The notes under the pieces were generated by a model. The model was not told where the DNA came from, made no database searches, and saw nothing but the letters and a program-made list of their open reading frames with translations. From the NCBI GenBank assembly GCA_030295235.1, contig AP026134.1, positions 558,001 to 622,000 on the forward strand: a DNA stretch of 64,000 bases, written 5' to 3'. The DNA comes from Fistulifera solaris (lineage: Eukaryota > Bacillariophyta > Bacillariophyceae > Naviculales > Stauroneidaceae). Positions within the stretch are counted from its first letter, which is position 1, and the number at the start of each line of letters is the position of its first letter. The translations under genes were made by a program, and so were the position numbers. Of this stretch, positions 54,251 to 64,000 are shown piece by piece.

Positions 54251-55234
54251 TTACCTCATCCACCGCGCAAAGCCTTCTTCTGCATCCGGAGGACGCTCGT
54301 CTGATTGGAACGAATCCAAGTAATGACGCTTGTCTCTCCAGTTACAGAACCCGGCTCCGACGAAACAGGAACAGCACGGCAGCTGATAAATCGATATCCA
54401 CCATAGAATACCAAAGATGACGAATCCGACTCCTACCAAGACGGCGACGCAATAAATGGTACTTTCGATAGGTTCCTGTTTCCAGTCAACGTGATTGAAT
54501 AATTGATGTGGGTTTTCATTGTAAGGATTTTCCAATTTCAAAACCAGCTGATAAATCACAGACCAAACCACCCACAGCGATTCAATGGGCAGTATGTAGA
54601 AAAACCAATGTAGCCACCGGAACGGGATTCGATGGATAACAAATAGATCCCCGATCATGAGAAACGAAAGAATCAGTGTCGACATCGTCTTATGGGAAAT
54701 GTCATGTCCATCATGATCACCCGGATGAGGCACAAAGGCATCGGCACAATGCACGACCGCCATTAACGTTACGGAATGTAGTGCTAATTCACCGCATACC
54801 CACGTGAAAGCGATGCGAGACGAAACTCGTTCGTCAGCCGAAGTCCGCATCATCAGAGTGTTGCACAGACTGCCGATTGCATATACCGCCGCAAACAGAA
54901 ACGTCCAATGCGTTGGCCATGCTAAATAAAATGGCGTTTGAGGTCCTTGAACAAGCCAATCGTAGACAATATAACCAACAATAGCCGTGAGGAAGAGCAA
55001 TTTCCAAAAGACCACGGCGAAAGTAGCTGCCGGAGCAAAAGATGCGGAAATGTTCAGTACACGACCCGTCGCAGGATCTTTCGTTTGAAAGTGCGGTCGT
55101 TTCGTAAATTCGGTCACGAGACGACCGTAGCAAGAGATGGTAGAACTTCGTTCGTGGGAGGTATCGGACTCGGTCGCATCGACGACGTCCGTTTCCGCCA
55201 CGGAACGACGAGACTTGTTGGCGGGGAGGGACAA
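54251..55234 (-). CDS. Multi-pass membrane protein, rolling-stone/AIG1-like
   Basis: 327 residues, single exon, about seven hydrophobic segments (VVFWKLLFLTAIVGYIVYDWL, WTFLFAAVYAIGSLCNTLM, ELALHSVTLMAVVHCADAF, LILSFLMIGDLFVIHRIPFRWLH, SLWVVWSVIYQLVL, VAVLVGVGFVIFGILWW). The stretch around IHRIPFRWLHWFFYILPIESLW followed by NP-hydrophilic-HVDWKQEP resembles the insect rolling-stone family and more distantly AIG1/ADTRP. The resemblance is pattern-based and moderate. The C-terminus carries a Cys cluster (QLPCCSCFVGAGFC) that could be palmitoylated. Confidence 0.55.
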   Translation of the reverse strand: MSLPANKSRRSVAETDVVDATESDTSHERSSTISCYGRLVTEFTKRPHFQTKDPATGRVLNISASFAPAATFAVVFWKLLFLTAIVGYIVYDWLVQGPQTPFYLAWPTHWTFLFAAVYAIGSLCNTLMMRTSADERVSSRIAFTWVCGELALHSVTLMAVVHCADAFVPHPGDHDGHDISHKTMSTLILSFLMIGDLFVIHRIPFRWLHWFFYILPIESLWVVWSVIYQLVLKLENPYNENPHQLFNHVDWKQEPIESTIYCVAVLVGVGFVIFGILWWISIYQLPCCSCFVGAGFCNWRDKRHYLDSFQSDERPPDAEEGFARWMR

Positions 55235-55933
55235 AAGTCATCATCAAAGGCCTCCCAAGTCATTTGTTGATGATTCTCACAGAACGAAGAAGATATATAG
55301 ATTCGATTCGATTCGATTAGATTATTGCTTTATACTGGTAAAGAAGTAAAGCAATTCAAGTAATACATATTCGTTTGGTTTGGTTTGATTTGATTGCGAT
55401 GTTCGTAATTCATTCATGGAAAATGCTACGAGGCCTATGACATTATTTATTATTATTATTTGTGGAGGTGCAAAATGGCACGATCCGGCGCTCCGAGACG
55501 TCTGTACATATTTTTTTACAGAATGCCCTTCTAATTACAAAAAACGATTCAAATTCTGTGCATGTCCGGAATACCGCTTCAATGAAACATAGCAAATATA
55601 GTTTCCGTTGATCTCTGTTGGAATGAAGTGTTCTACTTTTTAGGCCATGGAGGAACATTCGGAGGGAGGAGACTTCACGACCTCAGAAACTTCCTTTTGT
55701 CGCAGTGGAAAACATTCGAAAGCCACCAAATAATAATAATAGTGAAGGAAGGCCATACGAGCATAATTAACGAGAAAAAATAAAATCTTCCAACAACATC
55801 ATTGTTCTTCTTCCGAGGCTTTCATCGCTTTCCGTAGCGTGCGCGAGCAGAAAGGCTTTCAAAGATTCATAACAAAAGGAAAGGGCGACAACAAAACGCA
55901 CTCGACGAACCATCCGGCATTACGGAATTTTCC
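55235..55933. other. Intergenic with microsatellite tracts
   Basis: 699 bp divergent region between the membrane protein and the flavin monooxygenase. Contains a gattc pentamer run (about 55300-55320) and a ttatta run (about 55444-55460). No gene recognised. Confidence 0.6.
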
Positions 55934-57668
55934 ATGCAACCATTCTATTTCTTTTCCTTTCTCTCTCTGCTATTCATTCAACAAACACGGGCATTTTTAA
56001 TTCACCGCACACACCATCATCATCATCATCATCCAACCACCACCACTTCCTTGTCCATGACACCACAGATTGCGGTCATTGGTGGTGGAGCGGCCGGTTT
56101 GGCGGCGGCGCGTATCTTGACACGAGATTTGCCGTCGTGCCAGATTACCGTATTGGAACAACGAGAAGCCTTGGGTGGAGTATGGAAGTATGACAAAGAC
56201 AAGCAGCAGCAACAACAACAACAGCAACAACAACATCCCATGTACCAGAATTTGCGGACCAATTTGCCCAAAGAAATCATGCAGTTTCGGGAATATCCCT
56301 GGACGCACGTCGATTATGAACCCGGTCAACCAAACAGTAGTTTTTTGACGCATCGACAAGTCTTGCAGTATTTACAAAATTACGCACAACAGTTTGGTCT
56401 GGAATCGTTCATTCAATTCCGTGCCGAGGTGCAGCAATTGACCGTTCTGGAGGGTACCCCTTCGATCTTTCAGCCTTCCAACGAGACATGGCCCAAAATT
56501 CAATTGCAATGGAAAGAAGGGAATGATTCAACCACGCAGTCTGCGATATTTGATGCTGTTTGTATTTGCAACGGCCACTATTACAAACCAGCCCAGCCGG
56601 CGATACCTGGTCTCCAAGAGTTCTTTCATGGTGAAGTGCTGCATTCGGTTTCGTACAATGAACCCTCGTCGTTCGCCGGAAAGACCATTTTGTGTATTGG
56701 TGGCCGTGCCAGTGGTTCCGACATTGCCCGAGAATTGGTGACACAAGGAAACGCCGCGCATGTCTATTTGTCCGACTCGGTGTGTCGACAAGCCCAAACA
56801 ACGCCCAATCGCGTCACAATAGTTCCTGCTACCACCCAATTTCGACCCGGAGGAAAAGTTCAGTTTGGTGCGGACTGTCCTTTGGAACCGACGGTAGATA
56901 CGGTCATGTTTTGTACGGGATATGATTATGATTTCCCTTTTGTGCAAAGTTCATTGGTTCAGGCGGACCAGCGACGCGTGCGTCCACTCTATCATCAATT
57001 GTGGCATGCCCAATATCCAAACGTAAGTAGGATAACGATCCATGAGATTCATTCTTTTGTGACCACAAAATTCTCATGCAACATCACTTTCCTACGATAC
57101 GCAGTTGGCATTCATTGGCTTGCCACACTCGGTTGTGCCATTTCCTTTGTTTGAATTACAAATGGAAGCATTTTGTAGTCAACTCGTAAACTGGAGACTG
57201 GGTGGACTTTCCGAACGACTGGTGTCTGCGGAAAAGACGCTTCGTCCGGAGGTGTTTGTCGTTTGCGCGTCCCGGACGACACGCATTTTCTGGGTGATGC
57301 TCAATGGGATTATTGCCGTCAGCTGGCGCAATTTGCGAGTTTGTTGCAGGCTTCGGAAGACGATAATGGAAATGACATTTTAAACTACATTGCGACGAAC
57401 AAGGTAGGTGATTGGGCGATATGGTGACATGTGATTTATTACGTTATGAAGTGAGCCACACTCACGTAAAATTGCTTGCATTATTTGGTCGTCACTCCAG
57501 GCAATTTATGATCATGCGGGAAAAGCACGCAAGAGCGCTATACCGGGAAGTGTCGACGCGTACAAGTCACTTTGTTATGAAAGAAACGATTCATTGCAGA
57601 CGTTTACGTCATGGTCCTGCGAAGGCAGCAACACTTTGCAAGATGTGTCGGCTTGCACGGGGATCTAA
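55934..57668 (+). CDS. Flavin-containing monooxygenase (FMO family), secreted leader
   Basis: Exons 55934-57022, 57105-57403 and 57501-57668; introns 82 and 97 bp, GT-AG; about 518 residues. After a signal peptide (MQPFYFFSFLSLLFIQQTRAF) and a His tract comes the FAD motif IAVIGGGAAGLAAAR, then an inserted poly-Gln run, the block LRTNLPKEIMQFREYPW, and the NADPH motif CIGGRASGSDIARELV. The ATG-type motif is VMFCTGYDYDFPF, and LAFIGLPHSVVPFPLFELQ follows. Exon 2 breaks at the A4 run 57232-57235; one added A restores DDTHFLGDAQWDYCRQL. The same frame stays open about 92 codons past the TAA at 57666, so the true end may lie farther downstream (57944). Likely oxidises S or N nucleophiles; substrate unknown. 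Confidence 0.88.
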
Positions 57669-58527
57669 CGGAGGACTAGCTGGCTGTACGAAGAAGGCCA
57701 ACCTCTTTGTGAATACTCATCAGAGAGTCATGGCTTGTCGGATCAAGACTTTTCTTCGCGTCATCTTGACAGGTTGTTACCTGAAAAGAGTGTTTATCCG
57801 TTAGGAGATCGGGGATCACTGAAACGACTACAAGGCCGGACATTCAGTCGCCAATGCTTTCTTGCGAGCGATAGGTCGCTGGACGATTCGTGGCCGTTCC
57901 ATTTATCAACGTGTCTCAAATTGGTCAACGGGCTTTCTCGATAAAAAAATGCAACGGACCTATTTCGGCAAAATTTGAATGGTCCACACGGGATTGAGTC
58001 ACAAAATTGTTGAGCGCGGCGAAGCGTCCAGTCACGCAGTCACTCCTCAGTCGGGTCGAGGTACGGATACGGTTTTTAGATGATATAGTTTATCCAGTAA
58101 TGACAAATTTTGCTATGTCTTTGGTACTTAACCGATACACACTGGGGATTCCGACCTTCGGAAGCTCAGAATTATTCTACTCATTAGACTGATACACCAA
58201 GCGTTGACAAAAATTTGAGCCAGACAGAAACGCGTAAAACAGACTCGATCACAAAATTGCATTCTTGTAACACACCTTGCCAATTTTGCCTGTCGGCATC
58301 ACGCGAGTCAACCATCTCCTCCCACAAGACCATTTTCCCGACCGGCAAGAGTGGCCGATTCATCGACAACAAATCGCTTCTTTCTCCTTCATCACAAATT
58401 GTGGAAAGCTTTCCGGAAACTTGCCGGATACGTGGGACGAAAGGCGAAAGAGTTGTGAAGAAGCTGCAGGCTCCTTGTCCAAGCGAACATCAAACAACAT
58501 TCGAATAGAAAATAATTGTAAGGAAAA
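57669..58527. other. Intergenic, possibly including an FMO C-terminal extension
   Basis: About 860 bp. The FMO frame continues open to 57944 after its stop. The rest holds short frames only. Confidence 0.45.
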
Positions 58528-60337
58528 ATGATGTACACTCAGGAAAGCCATGGTGCCAATGGTAAGTCGTTAGCAGCTTTGATTGGGTGTAGCGAAGGTT
58601 CGTTGGTTGACTCACTTATCGGAAACCTTTTAGTCGGAAGAAATATGAAAGGAGATATCTTGCAGGGACGTGGACCTGAAGATGGTTTTTCGAGAGATGG
58701 ATCAAGAGAAGATTCGACTGGAATGAAAAGAAAGTACACCGACCGCGATCCAGAGTCTCCGGGGCACCTCGATGTGGATGTAGACACTCCGCTTGCGAAG
58801 AAGGAACGAAACTATTTTACCGATATGGATACCGATTCCCCTTCATCCTACCCTAAACATGTTCTTGTTCCATCCGAGCGATCCCTTGAGCCTAAGCATT
58901 ACATGCCGCACACAACACACTTGGGAGATGACCAACGTCTAGATCAGATTTCTTTTCCGACCAATGATGCCCCTCAGGGTGTTCAAGTGTTGACTCCAGA
59001 CAGTGTTGGACGTGGACGACCTTACGAACCCCAGCCATACCCCCCCTCGTCACTATCAGCAGTTTCATGATGTGTATCGAACCCCGTCTTACACTCCTGA
59101 CATGGATTATGGACGTTCCTATCCAGGACATCACGCTCAAGGACCCAGTGGTCATCCAGCTGCTGACGGATTTCCTCGTTCTCGTCGATGGGCGTGTGAT
59201 TACTGCAATGTTGCGACTTTTTTGAGCTATGAAGAGGCTTGCGCTCACGAAGACGTATGCAGTCGTCGTCACCACGACTCTTCCTATTATGCTGAGCCTT
59301 TCCGTCACCGGCCATCTCATCCTGCGTATGGCGGCCAGCCGGCGCCGCAGGGCAGCGGACTCGGCGCGCTCTACCACGCAAGCCAAGAAGTTGTCACCCC
59401 TCCTACTCCATACCATCAGCAACCCCCGAATCGATGGGGCGCTCATCACGCTCCTCCTCTTCCCGTGTTGCCCCATGAGCAAAACTACTACCGCCATGGC
59501 TACTATGACATGAGAGAAGAGCATCCTCACTACCCACCGAGCGACCCGTACTACCACGCTCACATGCAACCATCGTACCCGCACACCCAACCACCGCCTC
59601 AAGACTACTATCAGAAGCGGTTGCTACTGGCATTGCCTTCCGACAGAGACTCTCTTTCGGACCGACAATGCTTTGTTCGCTCAGAAATGGTTGAAATCTT
59701 CGCCGCTACGCAGAAAGATGTCTCCGCACGTCACTCAAAAGGTGCGCAGAAGCTTGTGTTGGGTCAAGTTGGCATTCGATGTGTTCACTGCAGTCACTTG
59801 CGTCCACGTGATCGTGCAGAGCGCTCGGTATGCTACCCCAAGTCCATCTGTCGCATCTACCAGACGGTGGCAGATATGCAGCGATTCCACTTTGAGAACT
59901 GCCGGGAGATCCCCGATCATGTCCGTCAACTCTACAAGAAGCTGAAGACTACACGTCCTCGTGGTGTCGGATCACCTCAGAGTTATTGGGTGTCAAGTGC
60001 CAAATCATTGGGCTTGGTTGACACCGGCGACGGTATTTGCTTTGAAGCTGACGCCGACAGTCAAGTCAAGAATGAAGAACAGCAACAGGAACAGCCGCAG
60101 CAGCCACAAGAGCTAGCCGAGCAACAACCGCAGGCATCTCATGGAGACGAGAAGTCAGACGAGCCGCAATCCAGTGAGCTTAACGAGCCACCGCGTGATA
60201 AAGTAGTAATCAAGGAACCAACGGAGGAACCCGCGGAGGAACTAGTTCAAAACGAAGCTGCTTCATGTCAACCCACTCAGCAAGAAGAGCAAGTACTCGA
60301 GCTCCAGTCTTCCGAGATGTCGCTTGGAGAGAACTGA
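58528..60337 (+). CDS. Zinc-binding regulator-like protein of a stramenopile family (frame broken once)
   Basis: About 602 residues when the C7 run at 59040-59046 is shortened by one, which joins PQPYPPRHYQQFHDVY. The N-terminus is acidic and Ser-rich; a Pro/His/Tyr-rich middle follows (HPAYGG, HYPPSDPYYHAHM). A C2H2-like unit is visible (WACDYCNVATF...CAHEDVCSRRH). The second conserved block (DSLSDRQCFVRSEMVEIFAAT, GQVGIRCVHCSHL, RSVCYPKSICRIYQTVADMQRFHFENC) spaces Cys and His like a metal site. I recall many diatom proteins sharing this second block, without known function. The C-terminus is a Gln/Glu-rich low-complexity tail. A DNA-binding or signalling role is inference. Confidence 0.75.
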
Positions 60338-60736
60338 AAAAGAATTTGACGGCAAAGTTTTAACGGGGAAGAAAAAGAAGAATAAACATGGGTTACAAAG
60401 CATTATATGTTGTTTTACGTGCACGGTGCGCAATTTAAACTCTAAACTATCAACAAGGGAAACAGTTCAAGGAATTATCTGCTCTAGTATTCCACAACAA
60501 CTAGTTTCGTCACTTCTCGGATACATCCTATACTTGTTACTCCGAAAACGTTCAAGAAATACAACAAAAATTAACTTTTGGTCTCTACTACGCATTCTAC
60601 TTCTTACAACCCACGCAAAACTTCTGCGTCGCTCTTGTAGGACCACGGGTTGATCAGTCCTTCAAAAGTTCATTCCGAAGTTACACTTGTGGGTTATACG
60701 ATGCATCATGACGACGAATTATTGAATTCGCTTACT
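60338..60736. other. Convergent 3' region shared by the zinc protein and selenoprotein H
   Basis: 399 bp of 3' flank for both genes. On the minus strand it is the 3' UTR of the selenoprotein gene and holds the SECIS element listed separately. Confidence 0.7.
60608..60695 (-). promoter_or_regulatory. SECIS element in the 3' UTR of selenoprotein H
   Basis: Read on the minus strand: a lower stem AACCCAC/GTGGGTT (60689-60695 with 60608-60614), a second stem AACTTC/GAAGTT (60677-60682 with 60619-60624), then the non-Watson-Crick core ATGA (60670-60673) opposite CGA (60629-60631). Above it a 12-bp stem with one A-A mismatch (60657-60668 with 60632-60643) closes a 13-nt apical loop containing the expected AA. 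All SECIS parts are present, in order and with normal spacing, 42 nt after the stop codon of the selenoprotein gene. Confidence 0.88.
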
Positions 60737-61227
60737 TTAAAAATTGCAAGCTTTCGAGATATCTTGACAGACTTGATCCATGTCGAGTGCCTTGAGGGCC
60801 GGAAAGGGGCGTTTCAATGCCAACAACTCTACTACGGGATCGTCTTTACCACTTACTCGAACAACGAAATTGCCTTTACCAGGCTTCTCTTCGTTGATCT
60901 TGACGGATGCCTTTCCTTTGACTGCAAAAAAATACATGATGAGATCAACAACAACGTGAATGAAAAGAATATATAATCTACTTACAATACGCTTCAATTT
61001 TCAACGCCCTTGTTTTGAATGCATTTCATTGCTTGCAAGCTTCGATGGATATAATGACTTCTTTGCCTGCTGCAGTGAGTTTATCCTCCTTTTGCTTTCC
61101 GTCTTCTTGGGAGGCTGGACCGTAGTCTTGACTGGCTTGGCCTTGGTCTTCCCGGCCGAGATCGGTTCTTCTTTCTTTTCGATGCTTTCGCCTCAGCAGC
61201 TGGTGCGGCACTTCTCAATGTACGCAT
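60737..61227 (-). CDS. SELENOH: Selenoprotein H, Rdx family, with in-frame TGA for selenocysteine
   Basis: Exon 1 is 61227-60986, exon 2 60921-60737; the 64-bp intron is GT-AG with a long T-tract. The product is about 142 residues: a Lys-rich, nuclear-type N-terminus, then KEVIISIEACKQ-U-NAFKTRALKIEAY, where U is the TGA at 61026-61028 within a CxxU redox motif. Exon 2 continues with KGKASVKINEEKPGKGNFVVRV, LKRPFPALKALDM, the SelH/Rdx pattern. Two A3 runs on the minus strand (plus-strand 61186-61188 and 61097-61099) each appear to lack one base, which otherwise splits the Lys-rich part. The downstream SECIS supports Sec insertion. SelH is a thioredoxin-fold, nucleolar oxidoreductase in animals. 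Without the Sec reading this gene is invisible or truncated. Confidence 0.88.
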
Positions 61228-61853
61228 CTTTGTCGAATAAGAATACAACTAACAGAAAGAACAAGTTTAACGATAGAGAATGTGCTAAAAGAAAAGATGC
61301 GGAGCAATAAGATGCAGCGATGCAGCAAAGAAAAGTTGTAGTCAGCACAAAAAGTAACTACTTGTATAGTTGCGAAAGTAGTCTTAACGTTTCACCACGA
61401 CTGCATTTCAGTCATGAACAATGAATATCGGATTTACTTTCCGTTCGTTCTGCTACTGTTTCAATTCAACATTGCTTTACTTTATTTACTATGATATTTC
61501 TTTGACAGCATTTGTATTGCACTCATCGAAGATTTATAGCGAAATAGGCTTGCAAATCAACCGGTTGCATATTTACTATGGGTCAGTATACTTTGTAAAC
61601 GACTTTTCACCAAGACTGCCTTTCAGTCATGAAACCAGGAAGGCTATTACGCTTACGCCGCAGCCGCAGGCGAAAAATGACGCCCGGCCCAACATTCCAT
61701 CTCCGCCGCATAGTGAATAGTGAATAGTGAAGTGGATTTTTTCGACGATCATGCTTTTCACACACAACGCCAGCAACCTAACACGTTATCATTATTTCAT
61801 TTATCACTTTCATCATTGATCTTCCACTTTATATACCTCTACTCTAGTGGCCG
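61228..61853. other. Divergent intergenic region with two hairpin repeats
   Basis: 626 bp between selenoprotein H and the DNAJC9-like gene. Hairpin-repeat copies (reverse orientation) at about 61391-61416 and 61607-61636. A 99-codon frame (61421-61720) crosses one copy and is probably chance. Confidence 0.6.
61391..61416 (-). repeat. Dispersed hairpin repeat, reverse copy
   Basis: accacgactgcatttcagtc-atgaa is the exact reverse complement of the core of copies 2 and 3. A more diverged sister lies at 61607-61636 (aagactgcctttcagtcatg). Confidence 0.8.
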
Positions 61854-62757
61854 ATGCACCTTATCGAAGAAGCTTTCGGCAAAGGCTGTTCACTTTACCA
61901 TGACGTTCTCAAATGCCCGAAAGATGCTTCCGCAGCGCAATTGCGGAAAGCGTATTACCGGGCCGCATTGCTCTATCACCCCGACAAGAATCCCGATGGT
62001 CATAAGCAGTTTCAAGCCATTTCCATGGCGTATCAAATTTTGAAAGATAAGGACATGAGAGATGCGTACGATGAATCGGGAGAAATTCCGGATACACCCG
62101 ACGACGATGATGACATGGGAACATCCCATAAACGCAATCCGTGGAAAGAATACTTCGATCGCATCTTTGGTAAGGTGACTACGTCCGATATTGACGCCTT
62201 TTCGGCTAAATACAAATGTAGTGATGAAGAGAAAAAGGATGTCTTGCAGCAATTCGTACAGCGAAAAGGAGATTTGATGCAAATGCTCGAATTTGTCATG
62301 TTGAGTACCGAAAAGGATGCCGTGCGGTGGGTGGAAGATTATCTCCGACCGGCCCTGGAAGCTAACGAAATTCCGAACGAATATCAGTCGACTATGAACA
62401 AGACACTGGAAAAAATCCAAAAGAAACTCAGTAAGCAGAAGGATTTCGAGGAACAAGCCGAAGAAGACAACGACAACGACGACGACGACGACGACGCCAC
62501 CGAGTCGGAAGAGGATTTGCCTCCCGTCCTGCGCAAACCCAAACGCACCGTCAAAAGGGGAAACCAACGCAAGCGAAAAGAAAAAGAACGACGATATGAC
62601 CGATTTGATTGCACAAATTCAAAACAAGCGGGGTGGTGCGAATAGCCTCCTCCAAAGTATAGCGTCACGCTACGGTGTCGACAATCACGATCCGCTGAAC
62701 GACGACGAATTTTCCAAACTTCAGGCTCGTGTCGAGTCGAAGCGAAAAAAGAAGTAA
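61854..62757 (+). CDS. DNAJC9-like J-domain histone co-chaperone (frame broken once)
   Basis: About 300 residues after removing one A in the run 62576-62579. The J-domain (SLYHDVLKC, ASAAQLRKAYYRAALLYHPDKNPDG with HPD) is followed by DNAJC9-specific text: WKEYFDRIFGKVTTSDIDAFSAKYKCSDEEKKDVLQQFVQRKGDLMQMLE, then a helical region, an acidic patch (NDNDDDDDD), a basic stretch, and the conserved end NDDMTDLIAQIQNKRGGANSLLQSIASRYG. Human DNAJC9 binds H3-H4 and recruits Hsp70 to it in the nucleus. The family match covers the whole length. Acid and Lys-rich insertions make it longer than the 260-residue human protein. Confidence 0.9.
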
Positions 62758-62852
62758 TTATCGGAACTGCAGCATAGCAATCGTATGAAGAATGCATTTA
62801 CTACAATTTAGAAAAGAATTTTTAGTAATTCATTGTTGAATAGCTTCAATCA

Positions 62853-64000
62853 CTAGACTCCCAGAACACGTGGGAAATACGAATGCAGTACGGCGGTTAT
62901 GGCTCCCAGGATCGAGCACGCAAAGCCGAATCCAACAAGGAACTTGCAAAAGTAGCGTTCCAATTTATCCTTCGTCTTTCTTGTCACATCCTTGGATGTA
63001 TGCTTCAAATAAAGCAAGGCCGGATACGTGTAAATAATGGCCGTCCCCGTCAAAGCCCCATTGAAACTAATGACAAATCCCGCATCTTTGACAAACAGCG
63101 CCATGCCCGTCAATATGGATAACAAAAGTGCCGTCACTTTCTTCGTTTCCCCTTCCCGACCCTTGCCCCACAATTGCAGAGCGGCGGAACGACACGCATC
63201 AAAGACAAAGGGAAAACCACCCACAACGGAAGTGACAATGAGTGACTTGGAGACTTTGGCGCCCCAGTCATGGGCGGGATAATTGTTCAGAATAATCCCT
63301 TGTGCATTCGCACCAAACGTCAAGAATCCAAACGCCATGGCCGCCATGCTGATGAGTGTGACCACAGTATACGAGAATCCCGTCATGAGATGGAACTGGT
63401 TCAAGACTGACTCGTCCTTGATCGCGGCTTGGTTACTTTTGCGTCCCGTCAAGGCATGATAGAATTCCGGTGCCGAGAAATGTGCCATGAGAGCGACACA
63501 ACTCATGGCAATCAAGAGAAGCGGTGCCGGTGAAGCCACTCGGTTGTAGGTATGAAACGAACCGGCGGTCGCATACGGACTGGTGGGTTGGAAAACGGGA
63601 CACCGCCAGGCCAAAAAGGCGGTCGTAAAGGCCGTTCCGGTGACTCCGACGAACGACAAGGGCGCCAAGGAAGCGAGCGATTGTAAATTACAAAGTGGCC
63701 AAAGAATACCTCCAGCCACGGCCAAAATGGAGGCCGAACGATTGGACCACCTCGTCCCGATCAAACTGGTAACAGAATCTCCAATGACCAAGATATACGC
63801 CAAGGCACAACCAAAGCAATAAATAAAGTTGGAAAACGGAATTAGAGTCGACTTTTTGTCCGCATAGACTGCTTGCCACAAATCCCCCCAAATTGTGGGC
63901 TTTCGGAAAATAAGCATGCGTCAATCGTCCGTACAACGCAAACGTGTAGGCCGAGAGAGCGGCAATGAGCGAAAAGAAGGTACATCCAGCCCACAAACTG
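62853..64000 (-). CDS. Amino-acid/auxin permease family transporter (5' part beyond window)
   Basis: Minus strand, entering from beyond 64000 and ending at 62853. About nine hydrophobic helices are visible (TFFSLIAALSAYTFALYGRL, FIYCFGCALAYILVIGDSV, LLIAMSCVALMAHFSAPEFYHAL, FSYTVVTLISMAAMAFGFLTFG, KSLIVTSVVGGFPFVFDACRSA, VTALLLSILTGMALFV, GFVISFNGALTGTAIIYTYPALLYL). Blocks such as HFSAPEFY and NYPAHDWG near a mid-protein helix fit the Aa_trans (SLC36/38-like) superfamily, proton- or sodium-coupled amino-acid carriers. The frame shifts at the C6 run 63884-63889; one base fewer gives HNLGDLWQAVYADKKS. Substrate not predictable. Confidence 0.85.

Noticed and set aside
61421-61720. 99-codon frame upstream of the DNAJC9-like gene
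   Set aside because: It runs through a dispersed hairpin repeat and has no protein-like features.

Overview
The window is nuclear DNA from a diatom, probably a pennate species such as Phaeodactylum tricornutum (species is inference). Evidence for a eukaryote: GT-AG introns of about 56-140 bp, a cytosolic ribosomal protein, and spliceosome, Integrator and VPS33 genes. Evidence for a diatom: several secreted-type N-termini with an A-F or A-L cleavage site, the bipartite presequence pattern of complex plastids. Genes are dense, mostly intron-poor and on both strands. I saw no tRNA, rRNA, CRISPR array or intact transposon.

Layout. 0-6 kb: PPIL2-type cyclophilin (5' cut by the window edge), HAD phosphatase, Scd6/LSM14 P-body protein, and a fused Nei/Fpg-uracil DNA glycosylase with a decayed copy of its own 3' end behind it. 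6.6-16.4 kb: plastid-type carotenoid cleavage dioxygenase, two related secreted or plastid proteins of unknown function flanking a nuclear basic protein, ribosomal protein uL23 and UDP-sugar pyrophosphorylase. 16.8-27 kb: membrane protein, PEPEP-repeat protein ending in a CAAX box, class-3 lipase, plastid SnoaL-like protein, VPS33, a 290-bp direct repeat and a small plastid protein. 27.9-34 kb: coiled-coil protein, EXS-domain protein and the spliceosomal PRP6/PRPF6. 35-45.6 kb: a roughly 2,260-residue chromatin reader (FYRN/FYRC, coiled coil, DDT/WHIM, bromodomain, PHD, chromo-barrel), tail to tail with an INTS2-like Integrator subunit. 46-64 kb: Lys-rich protein, ARM-repeat protein, two membrane proteins, two J-domain proteins, ALG5, flavin monooxygenase, a zinc-binding family protein, a selenoprotein H gene with a 3' SECIS element, and an amino-acid transporter cut by the right edge.

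Two points matter most. First, the gene at 60.7-61.2 kb has an in-frame TGA in a CxxU motif and a foldable SECIS in its 3' UTR, so it should be read as a selenoprotein. Second, about twenty conserved genes are broken by a single extra or missing base, nearly always inside a homopolymer. This looks like uncorrected assembly error, and coordinates below span these breaks. Functional groups are mixed (DNA repair, RNA processing, chromatin, secretory pathway, plastid); there are no operons, but several close divergent pairs probably share promoter regions.
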